This document shows positions 32,601 to 40,213 of a stretch of DNA of 64,000 bases, one piece after another. The notes beneath the pieces are model-generated. The model made no database searches. It was given only the letters and a program-made list of their open reading frames with translations, and had not been told where the DNA came from. The number at the start of each line of letters is the position of its first letter. Within the stretch, counting starts at the first letter, position 1. Source of the stretch: Porphyridium purpureum (taxonomy: Eukaryota > Rhodophyta > Bangiophyceae > Porphyridiales > Porphyridiaceae). The stretch lies in assembly GCA_008690995.1 (NCBI GenBank), contig VRMN01000001.1, positions 124,001-188,000 of the forward strand, read 5' to 3'. The position numbers and the translations under genes were made by a program.

Positions 32601-33631
32601 GCGAGCCTTCCGTCACAGCGCTTGTGCACGTGGACGACGTGAAGCTGATCGCAGAAAGCGAGCAAGCGATTGATGAAGTGGTGGCGCGCGTACGCGAAAG
32701 GTTTCCGTCGCTGCAGGAGCACCGAGGGCGCACACACAGCTACCTGGGGATGGAGTTTGACTATACCTCCCCGGGGGTGGTGCGCATCGGGATGGGCGGG
32801 TTTGTAGACTCTTTACTGCGAGAGAATGACGTACGCGGTACCGCAGACACGCCCGCTCAAGCCGGGTTGTTCGTGGATGACGAGTCGCAGTTACTGACGT
32901 CGCACGACAAGGAGGCGTTCCACAGCGCCACCGCAAAGGTACTATACCTCGCGAAGCGCATACGCCCGGACCTGCTCACTGCGGTAGCGTTTCTGGCTAC
33001 GCGAGTACAGGCCCCGGGCGAGAATGACCGCGCGAAGCTGACCCGCCTGCTGAGGTACCTCAACAAGACGCGAGACATGAGGCTGGAGCTGGGCACGGGT
33101 TGGGTTGCAGACGAGCGCGAGCCCGATTGCGCGAGCCATGCGGAGCCGCACGTAGAGTGCTATGTCGACGCCTCATTCGCGACACATGCGAACATGAGGA
33201 GCCACACGGGTGGCGTTGTGAGCCTGGGCCGCGGCGCGGCGTACGCCACCAGTGTCAAGCAGAAGCTCAACACAAAGAGCTCCACCGAAGCGGAACTGGT
33301 GGGCGTGAGCGATGTGATCGGGCAAGCGATATGGACGCGGAACTTCCTCGAGGCGCAGGGCATCCGCACAGCTGGCGTACGCCTACACCAGGACAACGAG
33401 GCGACCATGTCTCTCCTTGCACACGGTCGGGCGACCTCGCGTAGGTCGCGCCACATCGCGATCAAACACTTCTTCACGCACGATCTGCTGAAGAGGCGAG
33501 TCGCGACGATGGTACATTGTAGCACCGAGGTCATGATCGCGGACCTGCTGACCAAACCGCTGCAGGGAAAGAGGTTCGCACACCTCCGTGATATGATCCT
33601 CGGGCGTGCGCCGACAGCGCAAGAACCGTAG
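29615..33631 (+). CDS. pol polyprotein of copia family A
   Basis: About 1338 residues in copia order. The N-terminus has the aspartic-protease-like L-D-T-C-S-G motif. Integrase has its acidic residues in H-S-D-L-M-F, F-D-R-E-S and A-A-E-R-A (about nt 30355-30650). A long acidic linker with a heptad-like coiled coil (E-E-K-L-R-A-L-E-E-R-E-A-R-L, about nt 31638-31690) precedes reverse transcriptase (catalytic H-V-D-D near nt 32630). RNase H with Y-V-D-A-S-F and S-T-E-A-E-L closes the protein (about nt 33160-33620). Family knowledge: these enzymes copy the RNA into DNA and insert it. The linker has no SANT-like domain, in contrast to family B. Confidence 0.88.
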   Translation: MGLDTCSGVHVMKDKGLVHRVKKIDEYLLLSGIDARASELAIGHGGETAFGMAYVNENLAGNVLSMTKLVAEGHDVRFDADENRFRVRVPNSKRWLVFAPDAHGMYTAMIRRADLVHTTGPAYKKAATNKDNRNSCRAGPSSAKAWTSSTITTVASNLARCTVREVERARAARSLQARLGFPSFGVLKRMLQRGDISNCDVTSADLERANAIWGTPLPCVKGKTTGHATPRLSETVTTGPKARQVMHSDLMFISKVPFLVSVLKPSQYILATELKRKDAPSVRAAVQRRLNEARGHGVQIPEIRFDRESAVLSLWIELMEAGILPELTAADEVVPAAERAIRLLKERVRTLSYDLPYTMPLCMLPGAVEFSRQRLNMVTSEASDAGEPAHAIYFGRKVDAKTDLRAPFGAYVQAHTASVDSTMRPRTLGCLTLHSAENAAGSWVLMNLNTLKPIVRQVWTELPVPDHLITYVNALPTVAGIDDGDQDLGRTEVELSQEEDKETAEVEAALKNGGPVDEPAAEGHTYLDQPEDAVLREQAQTPTHADTDHPAPAGADVLSKDESPSTPTQLRMEEMRRAADSLFEAGRAMTPTTAEATGEGLPSTDAVLPEPLIVAESVETHVPEEEASTDPPATAARPHGDATITSPDASDGEAALTPSVAEVTMEQAKARVEAIEEKLRALEEREARLLSQMTTEPSYADAVRNAVPRTSEAEHARAVSSPRRTRKRKAEGTFPDVEREKNERLSRREKERLRVRRAPEVVVALKREAEDLLSSAMPGKRRHKTLRIGVRQAIRQYGMEGLKAIVAELLQLSKHGLDVLEPVHVHTLTKKQRDGIIPSFMFVKEKHDASGALEKIKARMVAGGNEQDRSEYSDCSSPTVATEAIFLLAAEAARSGAAVATIDFPGAFLNASIPDSDPHTYVRINRNLTGLLAAVDKRMKQFVKNGVLVCRLKRPLYGCIDASKRWYDHLCEMLSELGFEQNAYDACVLRKVSRTGEPSVTALVHVDDVKLIAESEQAIDEVVARVRERFPSLQEHRGRTHSYLGMEFDYTSPGVVRIGMGGFVDSLLRENDVRGTADTPAQAGLFVDDESQLLTSHDKEAFHSATAKVLYLAKRIRPDLLTAVAFLATRVQAPGENDRAKLTRLLRYLNKTRDMRLELGTGWVADEREPDCASHAEPHVECYVDASFATHANMRSHTGGVVSLGRGAAYATSVKQKLNTKSSTEAELVGVSDVIGQAIWTRNFLEAQGIRTAGVRLHQDNEATMSLLAHGRATSRRSRHIAIKHFFTHDLLKRRVATMVHCSTEVMIADLLTKPLQGKRFAHLRDMILGRAPTAQEP

Positions 33632-33717
33632 GGCGTACGCATCGTCTCGTGTGACTCGCTTCGCCGTCGGGTGGCTTGTGTGGAGCGGGTGGTAGCTTCC
33701 ATCGCGGCGAAGGAGTG

Positions 33718-33995
33718 TGTAGTGTACACTGGGTGTACACCTCGTGGCTGTGTACAGTATGGGTAGAGGAGCGCGCCGCGATTGTAAGCGGCCGGAGAGC
33801 GTGGACGGTCTCACTAGCCCGCTCTTTCGGGTAAGGAGTGTTTTCTTGGAGCGTGCTCGTCGACTACCAGTAAAGCTGTGTTTGTTGGTTACTGCGGCAC
33901 TGCCACACCCTTCACGCGCACACGAACAGCGCGTACGCGTGAGCTCGATCGCCGCACCACTCCGTTGGCCATCGAGGAGGACGTATTCCTCTACT
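33718..33995 (+). repeat. 3' LTR, copia family A
   Basis: Looks identical over all 278 bases to the 5' LTR. It is preceded by a short purine-rich stretch (ggcgaaggag) that could serve as the plus-strand primer tract. Confidence 0.95.
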
Positions 33996-34000
33996 GGCAC
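33996..34000 (+). repeat. target-site duplication, right (GGCAC)
   Basis: Partner of 28132-28136. Confidence 0.9.
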
Positions 34001-34210
34001 TTTCGTCCTTGGTGTCCAGGTACAGCCGTCACACACAAGTAGAAGCGGGAGACGCAGAGAAGTTTATGGAAAGGAGCAAATGGACCTGGCCAGACGAGGC
34101 AGACCGACGTTTGATTTCGTCCACACCGCTCCGGCGGAAGCGCCGCACAGTGGGCTGAAACAAAAGGATACGTGCTTGTTCGCTGTCCCGCGTGACATGG
34201 GGCTCGCGTG

Positions 34211-34885
34211 CTAGTAAGTGGAGCCGGCAATAAAGTCGCTCATCACCTTTTGCTGTTCGTGGAAGTACTTGACAAGGTCCTTGACGACATCGCCCATGGA
34301 GATGACGCCTCTGAGTTTGTTTTGCTCGATGACAGGGATATGCGTGACGCTCATTTCGGCCATGAGGTCCATACAGTAACCGACCGTGGCAGACGGCGTC
34401 ACCCACACTAAGCTCTTGGTCGACATGATGTCCTTCACGTACGTCGAGTCTGATTTGCGGCCCAGAACCACCACCTTTTCCAAGTAGTCGCGCTCCGTGA
34501 CAATGCCCACGGGCTTCTCGTTTTGGGTCACGACGAGCGAGCCAATGTTGTGCTTGACCATCTCGCGCACGGCCTCAATCACCAGATCATCCGGCTTGCA
34601 TGTGCGGATCTCCGCACCCGCACCGCCCTTCTTGATATCCACGAGGTCGCCGGCGGTTGCCTGGTTGGGCCCAAACTGCGACTTCCTCGCATGCTCGTCC
34701 TCAATCTCGCGTCGCTTGTTGTACCCTGTCGGCGTGTTGACACTGCGCGAGAATTTCTGACCGAGGCGCGACAATGCCGCCGGCGCGGGCAGCGTCACGA
34801 ATTCTCGATACAGCACAGTGGGGCGTCCCGCCGCCGCCGTGCATCGGGGCAGCAGCGCACGCAGCGCAGCCGTCACGCGACTCAT
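34211..34885 (-). CDS. CBS-pair protein, probably organellar (CBSX type)
   Basis: Two CBS domains fill the 224-residue product (about residues 78-140 and 148-208). Conserved features are I-G-S-L-V-V-T, G-I-V-T-E-R-D-Y (first domain) and V-T-H-I-P-V-I-E, L-R-G-V-I-S-M-G-D-V-V (second). A pair of CBS domains forms a module that binds adenosine nucleotides. Stand-alone pairs such as plant CBSX3 are mitochondrial and regulate thioredoxin. The first 50 residues are basic, with Arg, Ala and Ser and no acidic residue before residue 60 except one Glu, which fits mitochondrial import (inference). The frame is open upstream to a GTG at 35122, but the ATG at 34885 gives the better start. The family A copia element ends about 215 bp beyond its stop codon. 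Confidence 0.85.
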   Translation of the reverse strand: MSRVTAALRALLPRCTAAAGRPTVLYREFVTLPAPAALSRLGQKFSRSVNTPTGYNKRREIEDEHARKSQFGPNQATAGDLVDIKKGGAGAEIRTCKPDDLVIEAVREMVKHNIGSLVVTQNEKPVGIVTERDYLEKVVVLGRKSDSTYVKDIMSTKSLVWVTPSATVGYCMDLMAEMSVTHIPVIEQNKLRGVISMGDVVKDLVKYFHEQQKVMSDFIAGSTY

Positions 34886-35630
34886 TGCAGTGTCAGTCAC
34901 GTGTCGCGGCCGTTCCCTTTCCGCACAAAACCCACACCGCGAACTGACCGACTGGCGGAGCGAAGCAGCGGATGTCCTGTGCGCGCGCAACGCAAGCGTT
35001 TGCGCCTTTCTGCTGCCGAAACGTGCGTCCTTCTCACCAACGCGCAGTTGCCAACGTCTCCTGCCTTCTCCAGCTCCTCCTGGAGATTTTCGGGCGTTTA
35101 TGTTCTGCCTAAGCAAAATCACAAAATGGCCCTGTTTTGCTAGAAACCGCGCTTGGTGCCCGCAATCGGGATCCCAACTGAAACCCTCGATCTAACAACA
35201 CCAGCGGGTTATTTCGAGGGTTGAACCAACCCACAGAAGCATGCACAAGTGCGCGCAAGTGCGTGCACTAGCTCCGACCTGCATCTCGCGTCTGTGATCT
35301 TGATCATTGCATGCCGCCGGGGTCCCTGCTGCATCTCACTCAGGCGTCAAGAGCTGGCTCGCGGCCGCCCCGAGTCCTTTCGAGCCCGGATTCGGACGGA
35401 CAAATGGTCTGCACACGTTCGGCAGACCAGGTGCTGCCCGCAAACTGGCCGCGATGGGCTGCTCGTTGTCTGGCATCGGAATAGCGAAATACGGTAGTAA
35501 AGAAAAAAAAAAATTAAAAAAAACAAAGGCCATTCCTTCACAATTTGCGCCCCGGTCTTTCAACAAAGCAAAAAACGCATAACCCGCCAGATTCCCCGCG
35601 GAAGTATAGACTATCTCCTCATTTCTTGTA
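34886..35630. other. intergenic, CBS gene promoter side and ARP8 3' side
   Basis: It contains the upstream region of the CBS gene and the downstream region of ARP8. The 14-mer TGTTTTGCTAGAAA (about 35133-35146) also occurs upstream of ASF1. An A-rich run lies at about 35499-35524. No gene is supported. Confidence 0.45.
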
Positions 35631-37817
35631 TTACCAGAAGAAGAGTGACTTCTCGCGGAGCGCAGTCGAACCCTTGAATGCCCATTGCTCCGCAGTGAGC
35701 CACAACTCGCTCCCAGACTCGGCTTGTATGTGCGCGAGTACTGCGCCGCCTTTCCATGCAAGCGTATCTGCGGGCATGTCCTTGCCTCCGAGCAGAACCT
35801 CGACGTTCGTTGCACCCGCCGCACCTCCGTCGCCAAACTGCTGCTTGACACGCTCGCTGAGCGCAGACTCGAGGCGCGCGCGCAACCCATCAATACCTGC
35901 GCAGCCACCTACCACCAGTACGGCGCCGAGCAGTCGTTTCCGCAACTCGGTAGCCATGCCCGGCTGTCGTACCTCGCACGAGTTGAGCACACTCTGTACA
36001 ATGGCTTCGTCAACCGCCCAGTTGGTGCCATCCAGTACTCGCCCAAAGTATCCAGCGCCAGCCATGTTGATCACTTTAGATCCGCACGAGTTGCCCGTCA
36101 CGTCGTCTACGAGCATGTCAAAATACATCGAGTCAGGGTCGTCCTGATATAGATCTAGAGCTGCCGTAGAGCTGCGTTCGTAGCCTATTCCGCGACCATG
36201 GTTGTCCAGGAGCGGCGATGGCTGCAAAAAGCGGAAAATGTCTGGATAGAAAAGAGACAGCGCGGGCACCACCCGGAACCCAATGCCCACATGAACGCGA
36301 AGCGTGCGTGAAGGTGTGTGCACAAGCTCAGTCGCCATGACGTCATTGTCTGTGACCGTCGTGCTGCTCCTTCTTTCCTTCAGACAGCGTGATACGCGCA
36401 CCAATTCGTGCTCAGGGAGGGGCTGCGTGCCGACCCTGAGCTTAGGACGCAGAAGCTCCATCAGCACAGCATCTAGTGCGCGACCGCCGTACTGAATTGC
36501 CACGCGCGACTCTGGCACGACTAGGCCGTCGTCCACGCACGCTACATACCCACCTGTGTGCCCAAGGTCCACGACTACGCACGAGGACAGCCCGGCACCG
36601 AAGGAGGCCATTACGGACGTGTGATGCACAATCACACTCCCAATCTCGCGTTGCCGAAATGCAGCGCCCACTAACGTGTAGATGTCAAGTCGCTTGAACT
36701 CTTCTGGTACAACCAGAACCACTCCAAACTTGTCCGCGCCTTTGCCAGCCGAAGGAGGACCGGGGCTGCGGCCATCCGCCTGCTCGTCGTCACTCATTTC
36801 GTTTTCGTCACCTTCACCTTCAGGGCGCATGCGACCTTGCCTTTCTTCCTCGCAATCTTGAACGGCGCACTTCATGGCATGACAGATGAGGACGTCTAAT
36901 GCACCTTCCAGTGCGCTGCGAGAGTACTCGGTCCATGCCAGACGACCGTTCCGTACGGGGAACACTAAATCGTACGAATGTTCGTTAAGCAAGTCCATGC
37001 GATCAATAGAATCATCGAATACCTTGCGCTTCGTCCTCGTCGTCTTGCCTGCGTCATGTGGAGTACTCTTGTTGCTTGTTCGGTCAGGTCGTTCCATAGC
37101 TGTATCAAGCCCATTCACGTGTTGTGCCTGATATCCTTCGGCCTTTGCGCTGCTCGCACTCTCATCTGCCTGCGATGAAACCGCATGCAGGCCTTCCTCT
37201 GCCGATGCATCCTCCACAAGAGTATCCCACGGGATCGGCTTTCCTCCTCCACGGCGTCGCTCCTCCAGTCGCTCCATGTGTCCAATCCCGAGAACAACCT
37301 CATCAAATGACTTGGGCCCGGCGGGTATCAGCATGTCCACGCCCGGAGTCGACGCGCTATAGGCGACGCTGTTGGTCAGAGAAGTCGCTGCCGCTGCTGC
37401 TGTCGCAGCCACCATGGTCTCCGACTCATTCTGCTGGATGCGTGCCGGTTTGCGTCGGATGCGTGATTGCTGCTGGTCAGCTGGGGGCACCTGGGCATGA
37501 GGCTGCGCTGCGTCCGACCCATTTCGGAGAAATCCAGCACACGTTGCAATGACGCGCGGATTGCGGTCGGTAATTCTACCGAAGCGCGTGGTAAACGAGC
37601 CAAACTGGATGACCACCGATCGGTTTGCCGCATACACAACCTTGTCCTTCTCGGCCGCTATCGCATCCGCCGCTGCTGCCGCTGCGAGCTCGGCGGCAGT
37701 CACGTTCGTCGATGCGTAGGTCGCCATCCCCACGGTGCCAACACCGGCTGTCGAAGCTGAAAGGCTGCGTTTACCCAGCGACGGCGACTCTCGCGGCGAC
37801 GACGCGGCGGATGCCAT
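35631..37817 (-). CDS. ARP8: actin-related protein 8, INO80 complex
   Basis: Arp8 is a nuclear actin-related subunit of the INO80 chromatin remodeller, where it sits with Arp4 and actin on the HSA module and binds DNA and histones. The 728-residue product has an Ala/Ser-rich leader, then the first actin-fold strand Q-F-G-S-F-T-T-R-F-G (71-80). Insertions typical of Arp8 follow. The second nucleotide-loop counterpart is C-V-V-V-D-L-G-H-T-G-G-Y with I-Q-Y-G-G after it, and the end is L-A-W-K-G-G-A-V-L-A near the C-terminus with a final aromatic Trp, all as in Arp8 of other eukaryotes. The ATG at 37817 was chosen because the upstream open part starts only at TTG. It is divergent from the cysteine-cluster gene at 38099, 281 bp apart. 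Confidence 0.9.
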   Translation of the reverse strand: MASAASSPRESPSLGKRSLSASTAGVGTVGMATYASTNVTAAELAAAAAADAIAAEKDKVVYAANRSVVIQFGSFTTRFGRITDRNPRVIATCAGFLRNGSDAAQPHAQVPPADQQQSRIRRKPARIQQNESETMVAATAAAAATSLTNSVAYSASTPGVDMLIPAGPKSFDEVVLGIGHMERLEERRRGGGKPIPWDTLVEDASAEEGLHAVSSQADESASSAKAEGYQAQHVNGLDTAMERPDRTSNKSTPHDAGKTTRTKRKVFDDSIDRMDLLNEHSYDLVFPVRNGRLAWTEYSRSALEGALDVLICHAMKCAVQDCEEERQGRMRPEGEGDENEMSDDEQADGRSPGPPSAGKGADKFGVVLVVPEEFKRLDIYTLVGAAFRQREIGSVIVHHTSVMASFGAGLSSCVVVDLGHTGGYVACVDDGLVVPESRVAIQYGGRALDAVLMELLRPKLRVGTQPLPEHELVRVSRCLKERRSSTTVTDNDVMATELVHTPSRTLRVHVGIGFRVVPALSLFYPDIFRFLQPSPLLDNHGRGIGYERSSTAALDLYQDDPDSMYFDMLVDDVTGNSCGSKVINMAGAGYFGRVLDGTNWAVDEAIVQSVLNSCEVRQPGMATELRKRLLGAVLVVGGCAGIDGLRARLESALSERVKQQFGDGGAAGATNVEVLLGGKDMPADTLAWKGGAVLAHIQAESGSELWLTAEQWAFKGSTALREKSLFFW

Positions 37818-38098
37818 GCAAGATTGACTCTCAACTACAAGCGCCGGATAGCGAGTATGTTTGCGGCTGGCGCTGGCGACATGCGTGCGAAGCAGCAACT
37901 AGATTTGTTGCAGCTCGCTTCGCACAACCATCCCACAGCGGCCAAACCCGATTCCCGGCCCGCACACCTTGGTTGAGCAGGGCCGTCCTCGTGTTGACTG
38001 TGTGCGGCACGCGGAGCTAGGACGCACGTGCAGGAGCGGAACGCGAGCTGTGGTTCATTCGACAGTGGTAGAAGCGACCGGGGCGAGAAAGTGCGCCG
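37818..38098. promoter_or_regulatory. divergent promoter region, ARP8 / cysteine-cluster gene
   Basis: 281 bp between two start codons that point away from each other. No TATA box or named factor site is evident. Confidence 0.4.
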
Positions 38099-38692
38099 AT
38101 GGAAGACTCACCACGCCTGGATGTCTACACTGCATGCGGACGAAAGGCGGCGTTTGCTGCTCCCGTGGCGTTCGTGCCCGTGGGGCAAAATCAGAGCCAG
38201 CGGTGTCGACGTGTGGTGCATGCGTTGCCGCGGTATACGCGGTGTGCCCGCGTGCGTGTGGATATGTGCGCTGGCGAGCAGGGCGAAGCTGCGCTTGGGC
38301 CTGATAATCTTATTCCGACCTGGTCTTGCGTCAAGCACTGCGGCGCGTGCTGCTACTTGAGCGCGGACGAGCGCGACTTGCATGTGGCTCTCCAAACGGC
38401 AGAGCAAGTCACGGAGTATTTGTCCTTAATTGGTCCAGACGGCTGGTGTGTGCACTTTGACAAGCAGAAACGCAGCTGCAGCGTTTATGCGTCGCGGCCG
38501 CTGTTCTGTCGCGTGGACCGAGCGCGTTTCGAAGAGCTGTACGGCGTGGCGGACGACGCCCAGTTCAACGAGTTCGCCGTAGGGTGTTGTGAGGACCATA
38601 TTGAGAGCATCTACGGCGGCGGTTCCGCCGAAATGGACCGCTTTGCGGCTGCTGTGTACGGAGACAGCAGCGGCAATGACACCGATCAGTAG
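38099..38692 (+). CDS. YkgJ-type cysteine-cluster protein (putative metal-binding)
   Basis: The 197-residue product has the signature of the YkgJ/UPF0153 family: C-V-K-H-C-G-A-C-C (residues 77-85), then Cys117, C-S-V-Y-x-x-R-P-x-x-C-R (127-138) and a Cys pair at about residues 163-164. The family is thought to bind zinc or an iron-sulfur cluster through these cysteines. Its reaction is not established. The first 70 residues have no family match and could be a targeting or lineage-specific extension. The ATG at 38099 is the first in the frame. Neighbours are ARP8 (divergent) and CCB1 (convergent, 114 bp between stop codons). Homologues occur in bacteria and in plant and algal plastids, so a plastid origin is possible. 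Confidence 0.8.
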   Translation: MEDSPRLDVYTACGRKAAFAAPVAFVPVGQNQSQRCRRVVHALPRYTRCARVRVDMCAGEQGEAALGPDNLIPTWSCVKHCGACCYLSADERDLHVALQTAEQVTEYLSLIGPDGWCVHFDKQKRSCSVYASRPLFCRVDRARFEELYGVADDAQFNEFAVGCCEDHIESIYGGGSAEMDRFAAAVYGDSSGNDTDQ

Positions 38693-38806
38693 ATATGTAG
38701 ATCCATGTAGTGGATTCAAGAAACACAGTTCTACGTACGTACCGTACATCTACTTGACATGAAATGTTTCGCGTCGTTGCTTGGACTTGAACGGCTTTCC
38801 CAAGCA

Positions 38807-39703
38807 TCACTGCTCAGGAACCTCGTTGCGAACATAGCCAAGTGTGCGTTCAAACTCCATAATCTCGTCGCGATGTCCCTTGATATATACGGTGTTTGGT
38901 TCGCCGGGCGTCTCGGCCTCTTCGATGAGAAGCTTGACCTGCTCGATGCGCTCGGCGCCGCGCCAATACCACGGCACAACAAGTGCAGATACGGGTGTGA
39001 TGCCCCACCAGTAGACGGAACGGTACTCATCCGGCAAGAAAGTGTTCAACAGGACCACCAGCGAGCCGAGCCCAAGCGCAAGGCAGCTGAACAAAAGGCC
39101 AGCAATGAAGTATGACGGCGAGACGAGGCCTTCAAAAGTGACCACGCCCGGGCGCGTGTCGGCTTGTGCGTTGATTTTGTATGCGCGGCTCGCAAAGTGC
39201 TGCGCACACGCTCGCGCCATGGCGCCCGGCTCGCCTTCCACGGAGTAATTGTGCTGCTCGATGCGCGGCTTGGTTGAGCCCTTGACAAACGAGATGAGGC
39301 CCCAGAATGTCAAAAACCACACGAGCGCCGTGATCCCCAAGCTCCGCAAATTATCGTCATCGACTGCGCCCAGCATCTGCAGATGCCGTGCAGTCGCACT
39401 TACGTCTGGTATGGCTGGTGCGATCACAGACAAATCAGACGCCGATTCCACGCTCAAACCCATAGTCACTGCGCGCGACGTGGCCTTCACGCTACGAGAT
39501 CTACCGCTAACTGCCGCTCCCCCGTGCACGCGACTGGATGCATTCACAGTGCGCGTGAACGCCACATGCTGCTGCAAACAAGACGCAGGACACAACGCGC
39601 CGGCTCGGCGAGCCACATGCGGCGCAGTGGCTGGCACAAACGCGGCGGCGGCGGCGGCGGCGGCGTGCACAGGTCGCTCACAACGCGGCGTCTGGATCTC
39701 CAT
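38807..39703 (-). CDS. CCB1: CCB1, cytochrome b6f cofactor assembly
   Basis: CCB1 (DUF3529 family) is a thylakoid protein of cyanobacterial origin needed for covalent attachment of haem c(i) to cytochrome b6. The 298-residue product starts with about 100 residues rich in Ala, Ser, Arg and Val, which fits a plastid targeting sequence. The conserved part follows: membrane segment 1 (122-141) followed by K-G-S-T-K-P-R, a soluble segment with T-R-P-G-V-V-T-F-E-G-L-V-x-P-S-Y-F (183-199), membrane segment 2 (198-222), membrane segment 3 (231-248) and E-Q-V-K-L-L-I-E-E (254-262). The ATG at 39703 is the first in frame. The gene shows that the organism is photosynthetic. A young family B copia element starts 183 bp upstream of the start codon. 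Confidence 0.85.
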   Translation of the reverse strand: MEIQTPRCERPVHAAAAAAAAFVPATAPHVARRAGALCPASCLQQHVAFTRTVNASSRVHGGAAVSGRSRSVKATSRAVTMGLSVESASDLSVIAPAIPDVSATARHLQMLGAVDDDNLRSLGITALVWFLTFWGLISFVKGSTKPRIEQHNYSVEGEPGAMARACAQHFASRAYKINAQADTRPGVVTFEGLVSPSYFIAGLLFSCLALGLGSLVVLLNTFLPDEYRSVYWWGITPVSALVVPWYWRGAERIEQVKLLIEEAETPGEPNTVYIKGHRDEIMEFERTLGYVRNEVPEQ

Positions 39704-39820
39704 GACGCGCCACGCTCTTTCCTACTCACGCAGCGCACTGCCAGCAACCCAGTTGCGCGGCCAAATCACACCCGACCCACGCCAACACACTCACAGACAC
39801 AGCATTAACCGACCTTTGGC

Positions 39821-39823
<3 letters not shown>

Positions 39824-39854
<31 letters not shown>
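39824..39854 (+). repeat. CT dinucleotide microsatellite
   Basis: About 15 CT units in the short space between the CCB1 start codon and the copia element. In the sense of CCB1 it reads as GA repeats about 120-150 bp upstream of the start. Confidence 0.95.
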
Positions 39855-39856
<2 letters not shown>

Positions 39857-39879
39857 CAATCTCAACCTTCCACCTCGCA

Positions 39880-39885
39880 ATAAAC
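39880..39885 (+). repeat. target-site duplication, left (ATAAAC)
   Basis: ATAAAC here and at 45448-45453 flanks the family B element. The true duplication may be the inner five bases. Confidence 0.85.
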
Positions 39886-40198
39886 GTGGGAACGATGAGG
39901 TCCCGCTGAACCGCGGACTCCCGTGTTCACTTGGCCGGCGGTGCGGCATAAGTACGTTCTGTGGAGCGGCCGGGTCCCGGCCGGATAACTAGCGAAGATA
40001 AGAGACTCTTTAGCGTGGTGAGGTAAAGGTTCGTCGTTTATTCGGAGCGATAGGGAGCCGGCGCAGAATCGTCTGCGCGCCTCGAAGAGTCCGCCATATT
40101 AGTGGCCCACGTGTTGCACGTTTCGCCGTGCGCACCCGCACCCCTTTCGGGCGTAGCATCGATCTTTCTCGGCCGATCCCTTGGAGCACCTCTCCAAG
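39886..40198 (+). repeat. 5' LTR, copia family B
   Basis: 313 bp. It contains three inverted repeats able to form hairpins: CGGCCGGGTCCCGGCCG (39967-39983), GCGCAGA/TCTGCGC (40061-40078) and CTTGGAG/CTCCAAG at the very 3' tip (40180-40198). Confidence 0.95.
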
Positions 40199-40213
40199 GG
40201 TTATGAGCCCAGC
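40198..40213 (+). promoter_or_regulatory. primer-binding site, internal initiator tRNA-Met type
   Basis: GGGTTATGAGCCCAGC at the LTR/leader junction is the complement of the anticodon stem and loop of eukaryotic initiator tRNA-Met (GCTGGGCTCATAACCC). Drosophila copia and yeast Ty5 are known to prime from this internal part of the cleaved tRNA rather than from its 3' end. The old fossil keeps the ten-base core at 3829-3838. Confidence 0.75.

Larger units (their letters stand above)
28137..33995 (+). mobile_element. Ty1/copia element, family A, looks whole
   Basis: A 5859-bp element with 278-bp LTRs (28137-28414 and 33718-33995) that look identical by eye, and a perfect 5-bp target duplication GGCAC. 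Inside, gag (28463-29572) is followed by pol (29615-33631) in the copia order protease, integrase, reverse transcriptase, RNase H. Identical LTRs mean a very recent insertion. The long gag and pol reading frames suggest that the copy looks whole. A solo LTR of the same family lies at 3248-3525. I could not identify its primer-binding site with confidence. Confidence 0.95.

Noticed and set aside
35499-35524. A-rich run as a possible poly(A) tail of a retrocopy
   Set aside because: No coding or LINE/SINE-like sequence precedes it and no target duplication is visible. It is more likely simple sequence.
38565-38810. short open frames near the convergent ends of the cysteine-cluster gene and CCB1
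   Set aside because: They overlap the coding end of the cysteine-cluster gene in other frames and have no family features.
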